DNA of 64,000 nucleotides from Rutidosis leptorrhynchoides (lineage: Eukaryota > Streptophyta > Magnoliopsida > Asterales > Asteraceae): positions 140,795,501-140,859,500 of the forward strand of contig NC_092343.1 of NCBI RefSeq assembly GCF_046630445.1, written 5' to 3'. Below are positions 46,688 through 61,542 of the stretch, piece after piece. Below the pieces are notes generated by a model, which saw nothing but the letters and a program-made list of their open reading frames with translations, made no database searches and was not told where the DNA came from. The position numbers and the translations under genes are program-made. Within the stretch, counting starts at the first letter, position 1. The number at the start of each line of letters is the position of its first letter.

Positions 46688-48346
46688 TCATTCAAGATTA
46701 GCTAGACATGTTTCAAAAGTATCACCGAAGACTGAAAAGTCATCCATGAAAACTTCCATGCATGCTTCTATCATGTCGTGAAAAATCGCCATCATGCACC
46801 TTTGAAAGGTTGCAGGGGCGTTGCAAAGTCCAAATGGCATGCGTTTGTAAGCAAAAGTACCATAAGGGCATGTGAATGCGGTTTTCTCTTGGTCTTCGGG
46901 TGCTATTGGAATTTGAAAATATCCAGAAAATCCATCAAGAAAACAATAGTAACTATTTCCGGCTAATCTTTCCAACATTTGATCAATAAAAGGTAAGGGA
47001 AAGTGATCTTTTCTGGTGGCGTCATTTAATTTTCTATAATCAATACAAACACGCCATCCTGTTACAGTCCTAGTAGGATTAAGCTCATTTTTCTCATTTG
47101 TAATGACAATCATGCCACCCTTCTTAGGCACGCATTGAACTGGGCTTACCCATGGACTATCAGAAATTGGATAAATTAAACCTGCATCTAGCAGTTTAAT
47201 AATTTCTGTCTTAACTACATCTTGCATATTAGGATTTAGTCTTCGTTGGCGTTGCACATACGTTTTATGAACTTCTTCCATAAGGATTTTATGTGTGCAA
47301 TACAAAGGACTTATTCCTTTAATATCATGAATCTTCTATGCAATGGCTGGTTTATGAGCTTTTAACACAGAAATGAGTTGTGATTTCTCATTTTCAGTAA
47401 GAAAAGACGATATTATTACAGGTAATTCAGATTCACCATGTAAATAAGCGTATTCCAAATGGTTTGGAAGTGGCTTTAGCTCTAATGTCGGAGGTTCTTC
47501 TATCGATAATTTATATCGATATCTGTCTTCTTCTTTTAACATTTGAATTTCTTCTGTTGTTGGTTCATATCCATTAGCTATTAGTGTAGCTAACATTTCA
47601 GTTTCATCAATTGGTTCAGTTCCTTCTCCTAAAGAACATTCTCCTGTTCCTTGTAATTCTGGAAATTCTTCTAATAATTCTGCATGTGAATCTATAGTTT
47701 GAATATAATAGCATGTATCATCTGCAGATTGCGGTTGTTGCATTGCTCTATCAACTGAAAAGGTAACACTCTCATCCTCTATACTTAGGGTCAGTTTCTT
47801 ACCAAACACGTCTATCATTGCTTTAGCCGTGTTTAAGAATGGTTTTCCTAATATGAGAGGAACTTGAGAATCTTCTTCCATGTCTAGAACAACAAAATCT
47901 ACTGGAAATACTAAAGTACCAACTTTAACTAGCATGTTCTCCATTATCCCTCTAGGATATTTTATTGATCGATCGGCTAGTTGTATGCTTATTCTTGTAG
48001 GTTTCAATTCTCCAATGTCTAGTTTAGTGTATAGTGAATATGGCATTAAATTTATACTAGCACCTAAGTCTGCCAATGCTTCTATTGAACTAAGACTACC
48101 CAGAAAACATGGAATTGTGAAACTTCCTGGATCAGATAGTTTTTCTGGTATCTTATTCAACAGCACTGCAGAACAATTAGCATTCATAGTAACGGCCGAG
48201 AGTTCTTCCATTTTCTTTCTATTCGTGATCAAATCTTTCAGAAATTTAGCATATCTAGGCATTCCTGAAATTACATCAATGAAAGGAAGATTGACATTTA
48301 TCTGTTTAAACATATCCAAGAATTTAGATTGCTCGACTTCAAGTCT
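46688..48346 (-). pseudogene. Athila M protease and RT core (with stops)
   Basis: 48319-47336: region ahead of the protease (NVNLPFIDVISGMPRYAKF), protease ADLGASINLMPYSLY and PLILGKPFLNTAK, then a spacer; stop after HKPAIA at 47336-47338. 47335-46688: RT with WVSPVQCVPKKGG, GWRVCIDYRKLNDATRKDHF, FLDGFSGYFQIP, PFGLCNAPATFQRC and the catalytic VFMDDFSVFG; TGA at 46688-46690. All frames are collinear, so only point stops separate them. Confidence 0.82.
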
Positions 48347-50176
48347 CTATTTTTTCATTTTACTCGGGTAAGGAAGTGGTGGTTGGTATGGTTTAACATA
48401 AGGTTTAGCCTTAACTGTGTTATCTTCATTAACCTTTTCAACTACCGGTTTTTTTTCCTTATCTTGCTCAGGTTGTGGTTCTTGTGGAGTAGGATTAGCT
48501 TCATCAGAGGTTACAGGTATTTCAGGTGGTTTAAGTGTTGTACCACTTCTTGTGTTAATGGCTTTACCTGTTTCATTCCGGGGGTTTGCGTTTGTATCAC
48601 TAGGTAGACTTCCCGGTTTTCTTTCACCTATTAACCTTGCTAGGTTACTTACTTCTTGTTCCAAATTTTGAATAGAAGCTTGTTGATTTCTAAATGCTTG
48701 AGCATTTTGTTCATTGGTTTGTTTTTGAGATGTGAAAAACTGCGTTTGAGTTTCAACTAGCTTCGTCATCATATCTTCTAAATTCGGCTTTTTATCATCG
48801 GTTTGTTGTGGTTTGTTTTGAAAATTAGGCATTTGCTGGTTGTAAGTATTGTTGGATACTTGTTGATTGCTAGGACCTTGTTGGTTGTTGTATGGAATAT
48901 TTCGGTTATAGTTCTGGTTTTGATTGTAAATCGGTCTTGGCGGTTGATAATTATTCTGATAATTATTTCCAGGCCTTTGGTTTATGTATGAAATATTCTC
49001 TCTTTGTTCTATTGTTAATTCAATACTAAGACAATTTTTTGTCAAATGTGGTCCTCCACACTACTCACAACTAATTCGTATTGAGTGTATATCCTTAGTC
49101 ATCTTTTACATTCGTCTCTCGACAGCATCTATCTTTGCTGAAATGGAATCTAAGTCATGGCTAGAATCGGCTCTAGCTGCTTTAGATGATCTAACGATAT
49201 CTTTTTCTTGGTGCCACTCATGTGAGTGGGAAGCAGTGTTATCAATAATTTTGTAAGCATCAGTTTCGGTTTTCTTCATAATAGATCCACCAGCTGCTAT
49301 ATCGATGTCTTTCCTTGTAGTGATGTCGCATCCTTGGTAGAATATTTGTACTATTTGACAGGTGTCTAAACCATGTTGCGGACATCCTCTCAATAACTTT
49401 CCAAATCTTGTCCACGCCTCATATAGAGTTTCATTTGGTTTCTGTGTGAACGTAACAATTTCTCCTTAAAGTCTTACGGCTTTAGATGCAGGAAAGAATT
49501 GTTTAAGAAAATTTTCAACTAAAACGTCCCATGTATCGATCGCCGCTTCAGGTAACGATTCCAACCAATCTTTGGCTTCTCCCTTTAAAGGCCAGGGAAA
49601 TAACATGAGATATATCTGTTCATCTTCAACTTCTCTTATTTTAAATAGAGTGCAGATCCTATTAAAGGTATGAAGATGTTCATTTGGATCTTCCTTCAGT
49701 GCACCACTAAATTGGCATTGATTAGTCACCATATGTAGAATTTGTCCTTTGATTTCATAATCTGGCGCATTAATGTCTAGATGAGTAATTGCGTGACCTT
49801 GGCCAGTGCGTTTAGCTCGCATTCGGTCTTCCATACTTAAAGGTTCCAGATTCTCCATAATTGAATTTGTTGAATCGGAATCACTAGAGGATTCTGATTT
49901 AATGGTTCGTTCCTCAACAATCTCTGTTTGAATGATTGGTGGTTCCGGAGGAAAAATTAACGGTTCAGGATCTATGAATCGTCCCTGAATATTCTCCGAT
50001 TTCTCAATTGTGGGGTCGGTTTCAAAAAATGGATTATCGGAAATTTGAATTGGAGTACTTGGTCGACTGGATGACGATTCTAAAGGAAAATCAACGGCGG
50101 TAATATTAGCTAGATGTCTTGATCGAGTTACAGGTGGTGAACGTACAAAAGGTGGTGAACGTCTTGCTCGGTGCAT
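48347..50176 (-). pseudogene. Athila M gag (in-frame stops)
   Basis: ATG at 50176 (MHRARRSPPF). Gag core: LEPLSMEDRMRAKRTGQGH, DPNEHLHTFNRIC, YLMLFPWPLKGEAKDWLESL, FFPASKAVRL. Stops interrupt the frame near 49466, 49106 and 49062, and another (TAG, 48344-48346) lies before the protease. Downstream are CPQHGL, CDITTRKDIDIAAGG, the knuckle remnant CGGPHLTKNC and an Asn/Gln-rich linker to 48347. Confidence 0.8.
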
Positions 50177-51711
50177 TCACTGAATATCCTATTAGTTTTT
50201 AAAAAGAAAGAAAAATTATATAAGTTATCCAATTAATAGACTTTTCTGATATTGCCCACGTTTCGAATAGCCAAAAGATGCAGCAGAGGGGCAGGATTCG
50301 TTTGGTCTCAATATAATTGAGTACTGTTTGGCTCCAATAACCCGGTCCACGTACAAATCCAACTATTACTACGAACCAGAAAATTTTGATGTCTATCAAT
50401 TTAACCACTTAAAATAAATTTTCGTAATTTTAAGAAATTTAGATAAGAAGTAGAATAAAAATCTATGTCCTAAAAACTAGAATGAAGAGAAATAAGAAAG
50501 AAAAAGAGCGCGTCGAAAAAGAAAAGGGTTGAAAAATAAAAGGCGTCGAAAAATAAGAAAGAAAAAGAGTGACTTATAGAACTTAAAAACACTCGACTAA
50601 CCCAACCTTATTACTATCACTAACTTAAAATTAAAATTGCAAATTGAGATTACTAATTGGAGTGATAATTGATACATAGGTAAAAGGCGTCGAAAAAAAT
50701 ATTAAAGCTTACAAGAAAAACTATATCCCAAATGGCAATATCTTAAAAAGGTACTAAAACTTAAAAAGGCGTCGCAAAATTCTAAAGCACTTAGATCTTA
50801 GTCTAAAGAAAAAGCACTTAAGGGATTTTACGGTAAAGCCTAAAAATCTAGAAGTAAAAATAACTATGGCAAAAACTATGACTTAAAAGTTAAAACTAAG
50901 TACGAGCGATAAAATACAAAAATTACGCTAAAACAATTAAAAATGTACAAAATATAAAAATATAATAAAAGTTGTAAAAATTAAAATTTTTATAAAAATA
51001 TTATTTTTATATTATTTATTTTATAAAACTATTAATTTTATAAATTAATTAAACTAATTAAACTAAATATATAAATTAAATCTAAAAAACTAAACTAAAT
51101 AATAAATTAACAAAACCTAATTAGGGTTTAATTAAAAATTAATAATAATAATTACCCCGTAATAAATGCGATTAGGGTTTCTGGTCACGTTTGTCAGGGA
51201 GGCTCCGCGAGTCGCGGTTCCACCTGGCAAAAATCTCCGCGAGTCGTCGTGAATGAAAATTCAAAACAGGTGCAGGTTTAAATTTGACAAGTTTTTTTTA
51301 TATATTTTTTTATGTTATGTTTTCTGTTTTAATAAAAATATTTATATAATAAAAACTTATATTTAAAAACTAAAATAAAAATAGAAATACTTTATAATTT
51401 TGTAAATAAAAATCTTAAAACTAGATTTATATATATTTTTTTTTTTCGGTTTTGGTTTTATGTTTTAAATAAAAATAAAATATCTAAATAAAACTTATAT
51501 TTTTTAAAAAATAAAAATAAAGAAACTTTATAAAACTTAATTATTTAACAAACTCTTAAAAATATTTATTTTTTTGTTTTCTTTTTATGTTTTCGAATAT
51601 TTAAAACGTATTTTTACAAAAGCGTATTTTTTTTATAAAAGTAAACTAAAAATAAAAATCTTTTTTTTTTATATTTAGCGTTGCGCTTCCGGCTTTTAAG
51701 CTAGAATCGAT
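50177..51711 (-). other. Long leader of M between PBS and gag
   Basis: About 1.5 kb, A-rich on the plus strand and without a gene. A GCGTCGAAAAA-like motif recurs at about 50510, 50542, 50686 and 50767. Two copies of the CCGCGAGTCG palindrome family (51204-51216 perfect, 51235-51249 degenerate) also occur here. Confidence 0.6.
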
Positions 51712-51730
51712 CCCCGGCAGCGGTGCCAAA
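51712..51730 (-). other. Primer-binding site of M (tRNA-Asp type)
   Basis: The minus strand reads TGGCACCGCTGCCGGGGAT, six bases from the LTR end CATAACATCA. Same as in element G. Confidence 0.85.
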
Positions 51731-51736
51731 AATATT

Positions 51737-53711
51737 TGATGTTATGCGAGGTGTATATAAAATAGCTTTATTTTTACAACGAAATACTATTAAATATGAT
51801 ACAATTTTACACAAGATATTTATTTATTTATAGAATGGATATACTTAAACCTTGCTACAACACTTATAGGCAGTGTACCTAATCGTACAGTAGTGTAGTT
51901 TTTAGTAAGTCCGGTTCGTTCCACAGGGAAAAAAATCTTTAAACAAAGCTTAACGCTATATTAGTTTTATTTTATAAAAATAAAAATATATATAAGTAAT
52001 ATTATTATTATAAAGGGGAGTTTTTACCGTTTGATGACCGGTTTGTCGATTTTAAAAACTTAGTCGCAGTTAAAACCAAAAATAATTACAACTTAATTTA
52101 AAGCGTAAAGTAAATAACGATAATGAAATTGCGATAAATAAAAGTGCGATAAAATAAACTTGCGATAATTAAAAGTGCAATTAAATACAATAACAATAAA
52201 AGTGCGATAATTAGAAGTGCAATTAAATATAAAATAAAGGAAATTAAATATGAAATAAAAGAATTAAGCTTATTTAAACTTCCGTAATCATGATGTTTGA
52301 CTTGTTGATTTTAGTTTTATGCCCATGGGTTAATTGTCCTTTATCCTGGATTATTTAATATGTCCGTCTGGTTCTTGTCCATAACAGTCCATCAGTCATA
52401 AATTTAAAGTGCGAGTGTCCTCGTCAAATTATCCTTATACCCGAAGTTAAATATTTCAACTAATTGGGGACTTAAACTGTAACAAGATTTTAATACTTTG
52501 TTTAATAATTACACCAGGTTATCGACTGTGTGTAACCCAAGGTTTTAATACTTTGTTATCAATTATGCCAAGTGTCATTGTACATAATTTCACCCCTGTT
52601 TTAATAATTCTAGTGACTATTAATCCATTCCCGTGTCCGGTTAAATGAACGATTATTCGTACATATAAATACCCTCCCATCATGTCCGATCGAGTGTATA
52701 TGGTTATTTATAGGGACGTCCAATTGTAAATCTTTATATTAAAATTAACAAACTATCATTTAGTTAAACAAATATAAAGCCCATTAATAGCCCATAGTCT
52801 AATTTCCACAAGTGTCGTTCTTTTGTCCAAACCCCAATTATGGTATAAAGCCCAATTACCCAATTTTAGTAATTAGCCCAACATCATGATTACTTCGTTT
52901 TAAATAAGCATAATAATAACTTAGCTACGAGACATTAAATTAAAAAGGTTGAACATAACTTACAATGATTAAAAATAGCGTAGCGTTACACGGACAGAAT
53001 TTTGACTTACACCCTTACAACATTTGCTAACATACCCTTATTATTAGAATTAAAAATTAAAATTAAAATTAAAATTAAAATATAAATTATATATATACAT
53101 TTACGTATATATTGAGATAGAGATAGATTTTTAGGATATTTTTTTACGATCAGAATGCGCGAGGTTTATAGGCAGTTTCAACATTTGGGGCTCCGCGACT
53201 CGCAGCCCTTTTCTTCTTCAAACTCCGCGAGTCACGGAGATCGTATTTCCAGCTCACACATGTTTGTCTTTTAATCTGCCGAAGGAATTTAATATATAAA
53301 TATAATATAAATATAAAATTTATATAATTAATTATATATTATATTATATTTATATACATAATTAATTTATAACTTTCGGTCCGTTGCGTCGAGCGTTGAG
53401 AGTTGACTCTGGTCCCGGTTCCGGATTTTTGAACGTCCTTGCGTACAATTTAATATCTTGTACTTTGCGTTTTGAATCTTGTACTCTTGTAATTTTGAGA
53501 CGTTTCTTATCAATAATTGGAACCTCTTTGATTGTATTTTGTACTTTTGAGCTTTTTGGTCGTTTGCGTCTTCAATTCGTCGAATCTGTCTTTTGTCTTC
53601 ACCTTTTATTATTTAAACGAAAATCACTTGTAAATAGGACAATTGCAACTAAAAGCTTGTTTTTCTTGAGGAATAATGCTATGAAATATATGTTCATTTT
53701 TAGCATTATCA
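51737..53711 (-). mobile_element. 5' LTR of M (1975 bp)
   Basis: Minus strand TGATAATGCTAAAAATGAAC.. (53711) to ..CTCGCATAACATCA (51737). It includes the 41 bases missing from the 3' copy. The CG-rich palindromes near 53190-53240 differ from the 3' LTR by CG-to-CA changes. A plus-strand frame runs from the LTR into J gag, but this is chance. Confidence 0.88.
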
Positions 53712-53716
53712 ATAGT

Positions 53717-54701
53717 AGTGACACTAGTATTACTGCTCTCATTTCCTTTAAATTAAAAGGGACAGAGAACTCTAATGTCTGGAGTAGAGCTATGATGTTA
53801 GCTCTGCAAACAAAAAACAAAACTGGATTTATTGATGGAACTGTAATGAAAAGTACTACTGATGATGTTCTTGCTTTACAATGGGATAGATGTAATTATG
53901 TGGTTCTTTCTTGGATTCTTAACTCTATTAGTGAAGAATTGTTCTCTGGTCAAGTTTTCTCTAAATATGCTAAAACTGTGTGGGATGAGTTAAAAGAAAC
54001 TTATGACAAGATAGATGGGTCAATTACTTTTAATCTGCATAAAAAGATTAATACAATCTCTCAAAATGGTGACTCTTTATCTGATTACTATCATAAGTTA
54101 AATTCCTTGTGGAAACAGTTTGATGCTCTTGTTAAGTTGCCTTCTTGTGGGTGTGATAACACTGAATTTAAAAGTCATGATGATTTAATTAAACTTATGC
54201 AATTTTTAATGGGTTTGGATGAGTGTTATCATGCTGTTATAAGCAATATTTTGACCAGGGAGACTCTTCCCTCTGTTCAAAATGCTTTTTCTATTATGTC
54301 CAGAGAAGAATCTCAAAGAGATTCTTCTTCTGCTACTTCATCTGGTAGTGCTCTCAAGTCTCAGTAATCTGCTTTTATTGTGTCAAAAACTTTTGACAAT
54401 AAAAATAAATTTGATAGAGGTCCTAACACAAACTTGAAGTGCAATAAGTGCAATATGACTAGGCATACCATTGACAGGTGTTATGATCAAATTAATAAGC
54501 TTATGATCAAATTAATAAGCTTATGAGTCTGATCAATGATATATCTGTCACTGGAAGTGCCCAAGCCAATGTTACAGGTACCTTTAAAAATGTCAATGTT
54601 ATTTTTAACAACAACTTTAAAAGTTTTTTTAAGTCCAACATCTCTGCTAATAATCTTAATAAGTGTGTTGGTTGGATTATTGATTCTGGGCAATTCAACT
54701 G
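53717..54701 (+). pseudogene. Copia J gag, remainder, to protease start
   Basis: Continues the UBN2-type copia gag: FKLKGTENSNVWSRAM, NKTGFIDGT, WILNSISEELFSGQVF, LMQFLMGLDECYHAV. Stop TAA at 54365-54367, then frame remnants with the zinc knuckle CNKCNMTRHTIDRC (about 54441-54482), a 20-base tandem duplication (54484-54525, frameshifting) and the protease start GWIIDSG near 54670. Cut at 54701 by element K. Confidence 0.82.
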
Positions 54702-57804
<3,103 letters not shown>

Positions 57805-57806
57805 GT

Positions 57807-57820
57807 TGGTATCAGAGTCG
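57807..57820 (+). other. Primer-binding site of K
   Basis: TTGGTATCAGAGTCG two bases after the LTR end. Initiator Met tRNA type, with one mismatch to the common TATCAGAGC(C) form. Confidence 0.75.
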
Positions 57821-58209
57821 TGGTCTTAGCGAACCATGTCTGTATTAGTGTGTCTAACTGATAGTCGTTAGAATGCATTAGTGAGTCTGGACTTCGACCG
57901 TGTCTGCATGTCAAAAGTTTTGCTCATCATTTTTGTCGGAAATTACCTGCTTATCATTCTTAGTCTAGACACGTCTTACTGCATTGATTGCATGAATAGT
58001 GTATAGACAAAATTCATATCTTAGCGTATCTGCTAATCCATATCTTAGCGTATCTGTTACTGTAAACTTTGCCTGACATATCCCGTAAATTCCTCCGTAA
58101 TCTACGAAATCTTTTGCGCTATATATATAGATATTCTATGTAATTAGAATACCACCCGATAGCCGAAAAATCATTTCATATCGAAAAATCCTTTATTCAA
58201 TCGAACGAA

Positions 58210-58644
58210 ATGGAATTCGTCATTAGTTCAAGTCCCTCGAATTTCGATATCGAATCCCACTCTAGCTCCGAAAGCAGTGTGACGGGAATGGATCAACCAA
58301 TTAGCCATCATCTATTCTGCATGAATTGGGAATATGTTCGTAGCCTCCTCAATAATTGGAGACAAGAAGAAGGTGATCCCTTCCATCCACCACATTGCTC
58401 TCTTGGTGATGAACCTGAAGCACTTACCGGCGAACCGGTCCAAAACACCATTTTCTCTCTCATTTCCAGAGTATCTCGTCACAATTATATACTACATCAA
58501 ATTCTCGATTTTATTTATCCGCTCGTCCGAACCGACAATCACCCTGGTGTAATAGAAGAAGTCAACGAGCTTCGCACTCGAGTAGTGGCTTTAGAGAATA
58601 TGGTGCAAGGGTTACAAACACCAACAACAGCACTAGCAGCATAA
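58210..58644 (+). CDS. MNF ORF, copy K (intact, 144 aa)
   Basis: ATG at 58210, 405 bases after the 5' LTR. Ser-rich N-terminus (~30 residues), then the conserved core: DQPISHHLFCMNWEYVRSLL, WRQEEGDPFHPP, LGDEPEALTGEPV, NTIFSLISRVSRH, and a C-terminal coiled coil EEVNELRTRVVALENMVQGL. The copies A' and B share this layout, and many of the differences are synonymous, so the protein was under selection. A second decayed frame follows. No zinc knuckle and no gag core motifs; family unrecognised. It may be a gag replacement or an accessory factor. Confidence 0.65.
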   Translation: MEFVISSSPSNFDIESHSSSESSVTGMDQPISHHLFCMNWEYVRSLLNNWRQEEGDPFHPPHCSLGDEPEALTGEPVQNTIFSLISRVSRHNYILHQILDFIYPLVRTDNHPGVIEEVNELRTRVVALENMVQGLQTPTTALAA

Positions 58645-58789
58645 CCAGTACCACCATCAGCAACACCAACAGTACCATCACCACCACCAACAGTAACATC
58701 CGCATCCCACACTTCAACATCACAACCTATATCCCACGAGTACCAATGACATACACTCTATAGATACCAAGAAATACCAACAACAACAA

Positions 58790-59045
58790 ACGATGAAGTA
58801 TTGATTCATAACTTCACTGGAGAAACATTTTGCGACGATTTTGTAGCCTCTAAAGTCTTAGAGATTATCTATTCTAGCCCTAACCATAAATTAGATAAGT
58901 GAACCCAAATGATAGAAGGAAGAGTAGAAAACCTGATAAGAATGATGTGTGGTTTACAAGCTAGACTTGATTTACCAACAGCATCAACAGTACCATGAAC
59001 ATCACCAGTACAGTCAGTGCCATCAGCGTTGTCATAATCAGCAGC
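58790..59045 (+). pseudogene. Second, decayed frame downstream of MNF in K
   Basis: One frame reads EVLIHNFTGETFCDDFVASK, stop, then TQMIEGRVENLIRMMCGLQA, stop, and an SVPSALS end. The Gln/Leu helix resembles the MNF coiled coil (ENMVQGLQ). The intervening 58645-58780 is an ACC-rich low-complexity stretch. This is probably the former C-terminal part of the same product or a sister ORF. Weak. Confidence 0.35.
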
Positions 59046-59692
59046 ACCTATAACATCACAAACTCCGTCAGTTCAAGAATCACCGTGGACATCATTATAA
59101 ATCAACAAGAAGTATGTCATATCAATGAGTTATGAAGTATTAACTCATTTTCACTGAAGGATTTATATGTATATCTTATATATATAAATTTTTAGACCAT
59201 AATAAATATTTCCGTACTAAGCTATTATGTGTGAATCTTAACTACTCGGTTAATTCATATTACTAATATGCAATAATGTACGTCCTTCGTCCACAACTTA
59301 ACCATCATTAACTACAATCTCTGCCTCAATTCAATAAATCCCAATTCATAATAAATCAAATGAATTATTCAAATATAAGTTTGATTTTTCACTTTCATCG
59401 TCGATGTACTCGAAACTTTTCAAATAACGTTATTCGTACCTTGCGAAATTCACAAGAATTCCACAAACACCAACAAATAACGAAGTATTAATTCATAATT
59501 TCAATTTTATTGAATAAATACTCCGTAAAAGTTATGTAATTTCTAAAGTCTTTAGGGATTATTCAGTTCTAGTTTCAACCGTAAATCAAATGAGTTTAAT
59601 TTAATATTAACTCATTAAATCTATGTTACATCTGAAAAAAATATGCACATATATATTTTCATAAAGACTGTAATAAAATTCTGTTGTACAAA

Positions 59693-59762
59693 ATATTAAT
59701 TGTGAATATTTTTTTTAACGGGTAGGTAATACCCGAGAGATATATAAATTCACAATTAATAT
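59693..59762 (+). other. Long hairpin around the palindromic PPT-like motif, K
   Basis: Arms ATATTAATTGTGAAT (59693-59707) and ATTCACAATTAATAT (59748-59762) pair perfectly over 15 bp. The enclosed loop contains AACGGGTAGGTAATACCCG (59717-59735), which folds again on CGGGTA/TACCCG. 59040-59690 has no gene that I support. Confidence 0.65.
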
Positions 59763-60600
59763 GTTACATTTTTCGAATCTGATTAAGCAAATCATCAACT
59801 ATACTCCCAAAATCTCATAACAATATACATTCTTGTATAGAAATCAAAACAACCATTCTTACCCAAATTTGATTACGCATTCTGATTTTGAAAAATCAAA
59901 ATCCAAGTCATGATTTAACAGAAGATATCACTCTTAGATTCCTACATCTTTCAAAGCTATACTTTGACTTCAAAACTGTGTTAAAACATCATATGTATAT
60001 TAATGATTACAAACTGTGTTCAAACTCTCCGAAGTTTTCGAAGACACTTCAAACAATGAACAATCGAGATGATGATCCAACCACATATTACCCACATTTA
60101 TGTACCTAAAAAGCTCTCGAAGCCAAAGTCATAGTTCGACGCGTATCCGTGTCAGACCCTTTGGCATTTATTAGCTCAAATGACTTTTCAATTCCTTTTC
60201 AAAGTAGACAGTTTTGTCACAGCTCCAGCAAGTCAACTTCGACTTTTCAGTCGGACTAGTCTTATTATAACCTCGATAGATACGTTGCCCTTTCGTCATC
60301 GTTACTGGGGACCTTTCATATCTCGCCACCTTAGCAATAAACTTACCAACAACTTCAATTATCTTTGACTTTTCAAAAAATCATTATATTTATTGAAATC
60401 ACATCATTTACTCATTCGTATCTTGTAACGAGAATTATCATACAAATTATCGGAAAATAGTAACCAGTATTTTGAAATCTCGCAGCATGTCTACGCCAAC
60501 AGTTATATGTGTACGTAAAACATCTATCTCCTGGACTTACATACTTTGAATGTGAAGTTCTGAAAAATATTTTGAACTGCAAACTAGTTCTTGAAATGCT

Positions 60601-60830
60601 GATGAAGCATCAAAAACTGTAAACGATCTTAACAGTAAAAAGTTTGATGACAAAGAATACTAAGGTGGTAAAGCTGAGAAAAAGAGAAGGTTTGGAACTG
60701 GAAAACGGATTGAACAGACTATGAAGGAGGCTGTGGACAAATCACAAAGACTAAATCTGCCTTCAAAGAATCCAAATGATTCAGTGCCTGCTAAAGTCAT
60801 TAACGAATACCTTACTCTTTATTCTAAACC
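60601..60830 (+). pseudogene. Captured fragment of a poly(A)-binding protein gene
   Basis: The plus frame reads DEASKTVNDLNSKKFDDKEY, stop (60661-60663), then GGKAEKKRR.., IEQTMKEAVDKSQRLNLPSK, NPNDSVPAK. This follows, position by position, the end of RRM3, linker and start of RRM4 of plant cytoplasmic poly(A)-binding proteins (family knowledge: KKFDDKEW-VGKAQKK, then EQ-MKEAVDKSQGLNLY-KNLDDS). Several key residues are changed and one stop is present, so it is dead. It is in K's sense orientation and absent at the matching place of B. Confidence 0.7.
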
Positions 60831-61542
60831 TTTACAGACAAATCTTCATCATCATCCATCAATATTATTAATTCTAAGATATTATCATATCTTTCATTAT
60901 AAATATCCGCGATATTTCTGAAGATATTTTCACAACTAATCTTATCTGAAGTCATTTATCTCTTTGCGCTATCAGTGTTACATCATATAAGAAACTATTA
61001 GTTTCTATATTCTATAAACTTTCGAGTTTAAATTATGAATGTTTTGAAGTAGTGTTGGGAACAGAAGCATGAGTTAGTATAATATAATGACACTTGATCA
61101 ATGTGATTATATTACAGTAAGTCATGCTGAGTTTCTAATGGGACATGACGATTCACAGACCATGCCGTCATCATGTTCCATGTTACACGACTCTTGTATT
61201 CTATTTAATCTCTAAAAATATCAAGAATATATTTTCTTGATGATTCGGTCTTTTCAGGGTATTCTGGTAAATTAACAAATCAAGATCGTGCCATTACCAT
61301 TTCCTTCTTAGAACATTAACTATATTCATTCTGAAATTCATATCTGCGAATACTGGACCATTACAAACGTTGCTTAATCGCAAGAAGAAGAAACAAAAGG
61401 ACAAAACTCCAAAATAGAAATTGGAGTATAAATCACAGCAAATAGAAGGGAGCATTAACTGTGGATGTCAATGATTATAGAAGACAAAAGCAGGGGCTTT
61501 GAAATATAAGGGAAGATATAAAACCCAACAACCAGCCAAAAA

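Larger units (their letters stand above)
39304..53711 (-). mobile_element. Athila element M, near full length, TSD ATAGT
   Basis: LTRs at 51737-53711 (5') and 39304-41255 (3'), Asp-type PBS, long leader, gag, protease, RT, RNase H, integrase and one extra ORF, all minus strand. Target duplication ATAGT at 39299-39303 and 53712-53716. Several in-frame stops make it non-functional as it stands. The 3' LTR lacks its first ~41 bases together with the PPT. Confidence 0.9.

Noticed and set aside
53384..54367. A 327-codon plus-strand frame starting inside the M LTR and running into copia gag
   Set aside because: It begins at a TTG in the antisense strand of an Athila LTR and is joined to gag only because the LTR end happens to be open. 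The true gag resumes at 53717. Not a gene fusion under selection as far as can be seen.
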